NCBI GenBank assembly: GCA_945483375.1
Contig: CALYRQ010000063.1
Span: 1-6,005, forward strand
From: an uncultured Elusimicrobia bacterium
Lineage (GTDB): Bacteria; Elusimicrobiota; Elusimicrobia; Elusimicrobiales; Elusimicrobiaceae
Length of the DNA stretch: 6,005 nucleotides
Direction of reading: 5' to 3'
Below the pieces are notes generated by a model that saw only the letters and a list, made by a program, of their open reading frames with translations, was not told the origin of the DNA and searched no databases. Positions 5,562-6,005 of the stretch are shown in pieces (the stretch's first letter is position 1; each line of letters begins with the position of its first letter). The translations under genes and the position numbers were made by a program.

Positions 5562-6005
5562 GCGTCCCCCGATACGGCTTTTAAAAATACGTCGTCCAAC
5601 GAAGGCGCGGCGTCACGGCAGGTAAAAACCTCTTTGTTTTGTTGGCAAAAACTTTCAAAGGCGGACGGATTCGATACATATACGCGCAGTTTACTGCCAA
5701 AGACGTTGACGTTTCCCCAATTCTTCCGTTTAATTTCTTGGGCGGTTTCCTGTTGTTTATTTACTAAAAATGTCAGTTCTTTGGGCTTAACGGGGAAGTA
5801 CCGTTCTTTTAATTGCTCCGGCGTTCCCAGCGCCAAAATCCGCCCGCGTTGCATGAGAACGATGCGCCCGCAGTATTCCGCTTCGTCCATGTAGTGGGTG
5901 GTAACAAACACGGTTTTTCCGTTGGCGGCCAGACGGCGGATGAGGTTCCAAAAGGCGGCGCGCGTCTGCGGCGAGGTGCCGGCCGTCGGTTCATCCAAAA
6001 ACAGC
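5558..6005 (-). CDS. ABC exporter ATP-binding subunit, YbhF-like, C-terminal 148 residues
   Basis: The gene runs off the right edge, so its start, Walker A and signature motif are outside. The visible part begins at the Walker B end (LFLDEPTAG, with catalytic Glu in DEP). It continues through the YbhF-like FWNLIRRLAANGKTVFVTTH, where the His is the H-loop switch, then YMDEAEYCGRI and ALGTPEQLK, which closes the nucleotide-binding domain. The last 60 or so residues form a small extra domain ending SLDDVFLKAVSGDA, normal for drug and polysaccharide exporters of this class. The D-loop position after Walker B reads GTSP instead of the usual GVDP or GLDP, so the conserved Asp is Ser. YbhF proteins often fuse two ATPase domains; whether this one does cannot be seen. 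It is the first visible gene of the operon and powers both permeases. Confidence 0.9.
   Translation of the reverse strand, partial: LFLDEPTAGTSPQTRAAFWNLIRRLAANGKTVFVTTHYMDEAEYCGRIVLMQRGRILALGTPEQLKERYFPVKPKELTFLVNKQQETAQEIKRKNWGNVNVFGSKLRVYVSNPSAFESFCQQNKEVFTCRDAAPSLDDVFLKAVSGDA

Overview
This 6 kb stretch looks like chromosome of a Gram-negative-type bacterium. The evidence is a YbhF/YbhS/YbhR-type ABC exporter, whose relatives work with a periplasmic HlyD partner, together with a possible lipoprotein and the remains of an MFS efflux pump. Intact genes are mid-GC with AT-rich spacers. I cannot place the phylum; an uncultured gut lineage is only a guess. No rRNA, tRNA, CRISPR array or recognisable insertion sequence was found.

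Left part (1-1314, + strand): the last 105 codons of a 4-alpha-glucanotransferase (MalQ type) are followed 11 bases later by a complete sugar-phosphate nucleotidyltransferase with a short beta-helix tail. They are probably co-transcribed and act in alpha-glucan and sugar-nucleotide metabolism. The nucleotidyltransferase converges, with only 6 bases between stop codons, on a minus-strand gene for a small membrane-anchored or lipoprotein-like protein with a helical, charged body. Each of these two genes appears to carry its intrinsic terminator inside the 3' coding end of the other.

Middle (1771-3333): a 107-base divergent spacer carries ribosome binding sites for both flanking genes and a TATAAT box for the + strand gene. 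That gene encodes an unrecognised 170-residue acidic protein. After it comes about 940 bases with no intact gene. It holds a minus-strand open stretch without a convincing start (2446-2748) and a + strand wreck of the C-terminal part of an MFS-type transporter (about 2755-3269), with two amber codons and at least one frameshift. The two remnants meet head to head near 2750. A perfect inverted repeat at 3279-3308 is a likely two-way terminator separating the wreck from the exporter operon.

Right part (3334-6005, - strand): a compact ABC exporter operon reads leftward as ATP-binding subunit (only the last 148 residues visible), then permease, then permease. Both joints are 4-base ATGA overlaps, which implies translational coupling and a single complex. 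The order matches ybhF-ybhS-ybhR, so an HlyD-like periplasmic adaptor gene may lie beyond the right edge. The ATPase has serine where the D-loop aspartate normally sits. I see no clear new defence or mobile system in this window. The most interesting points are the reciprocal embedded terminators, the pseudogene region and the altered D-loop.
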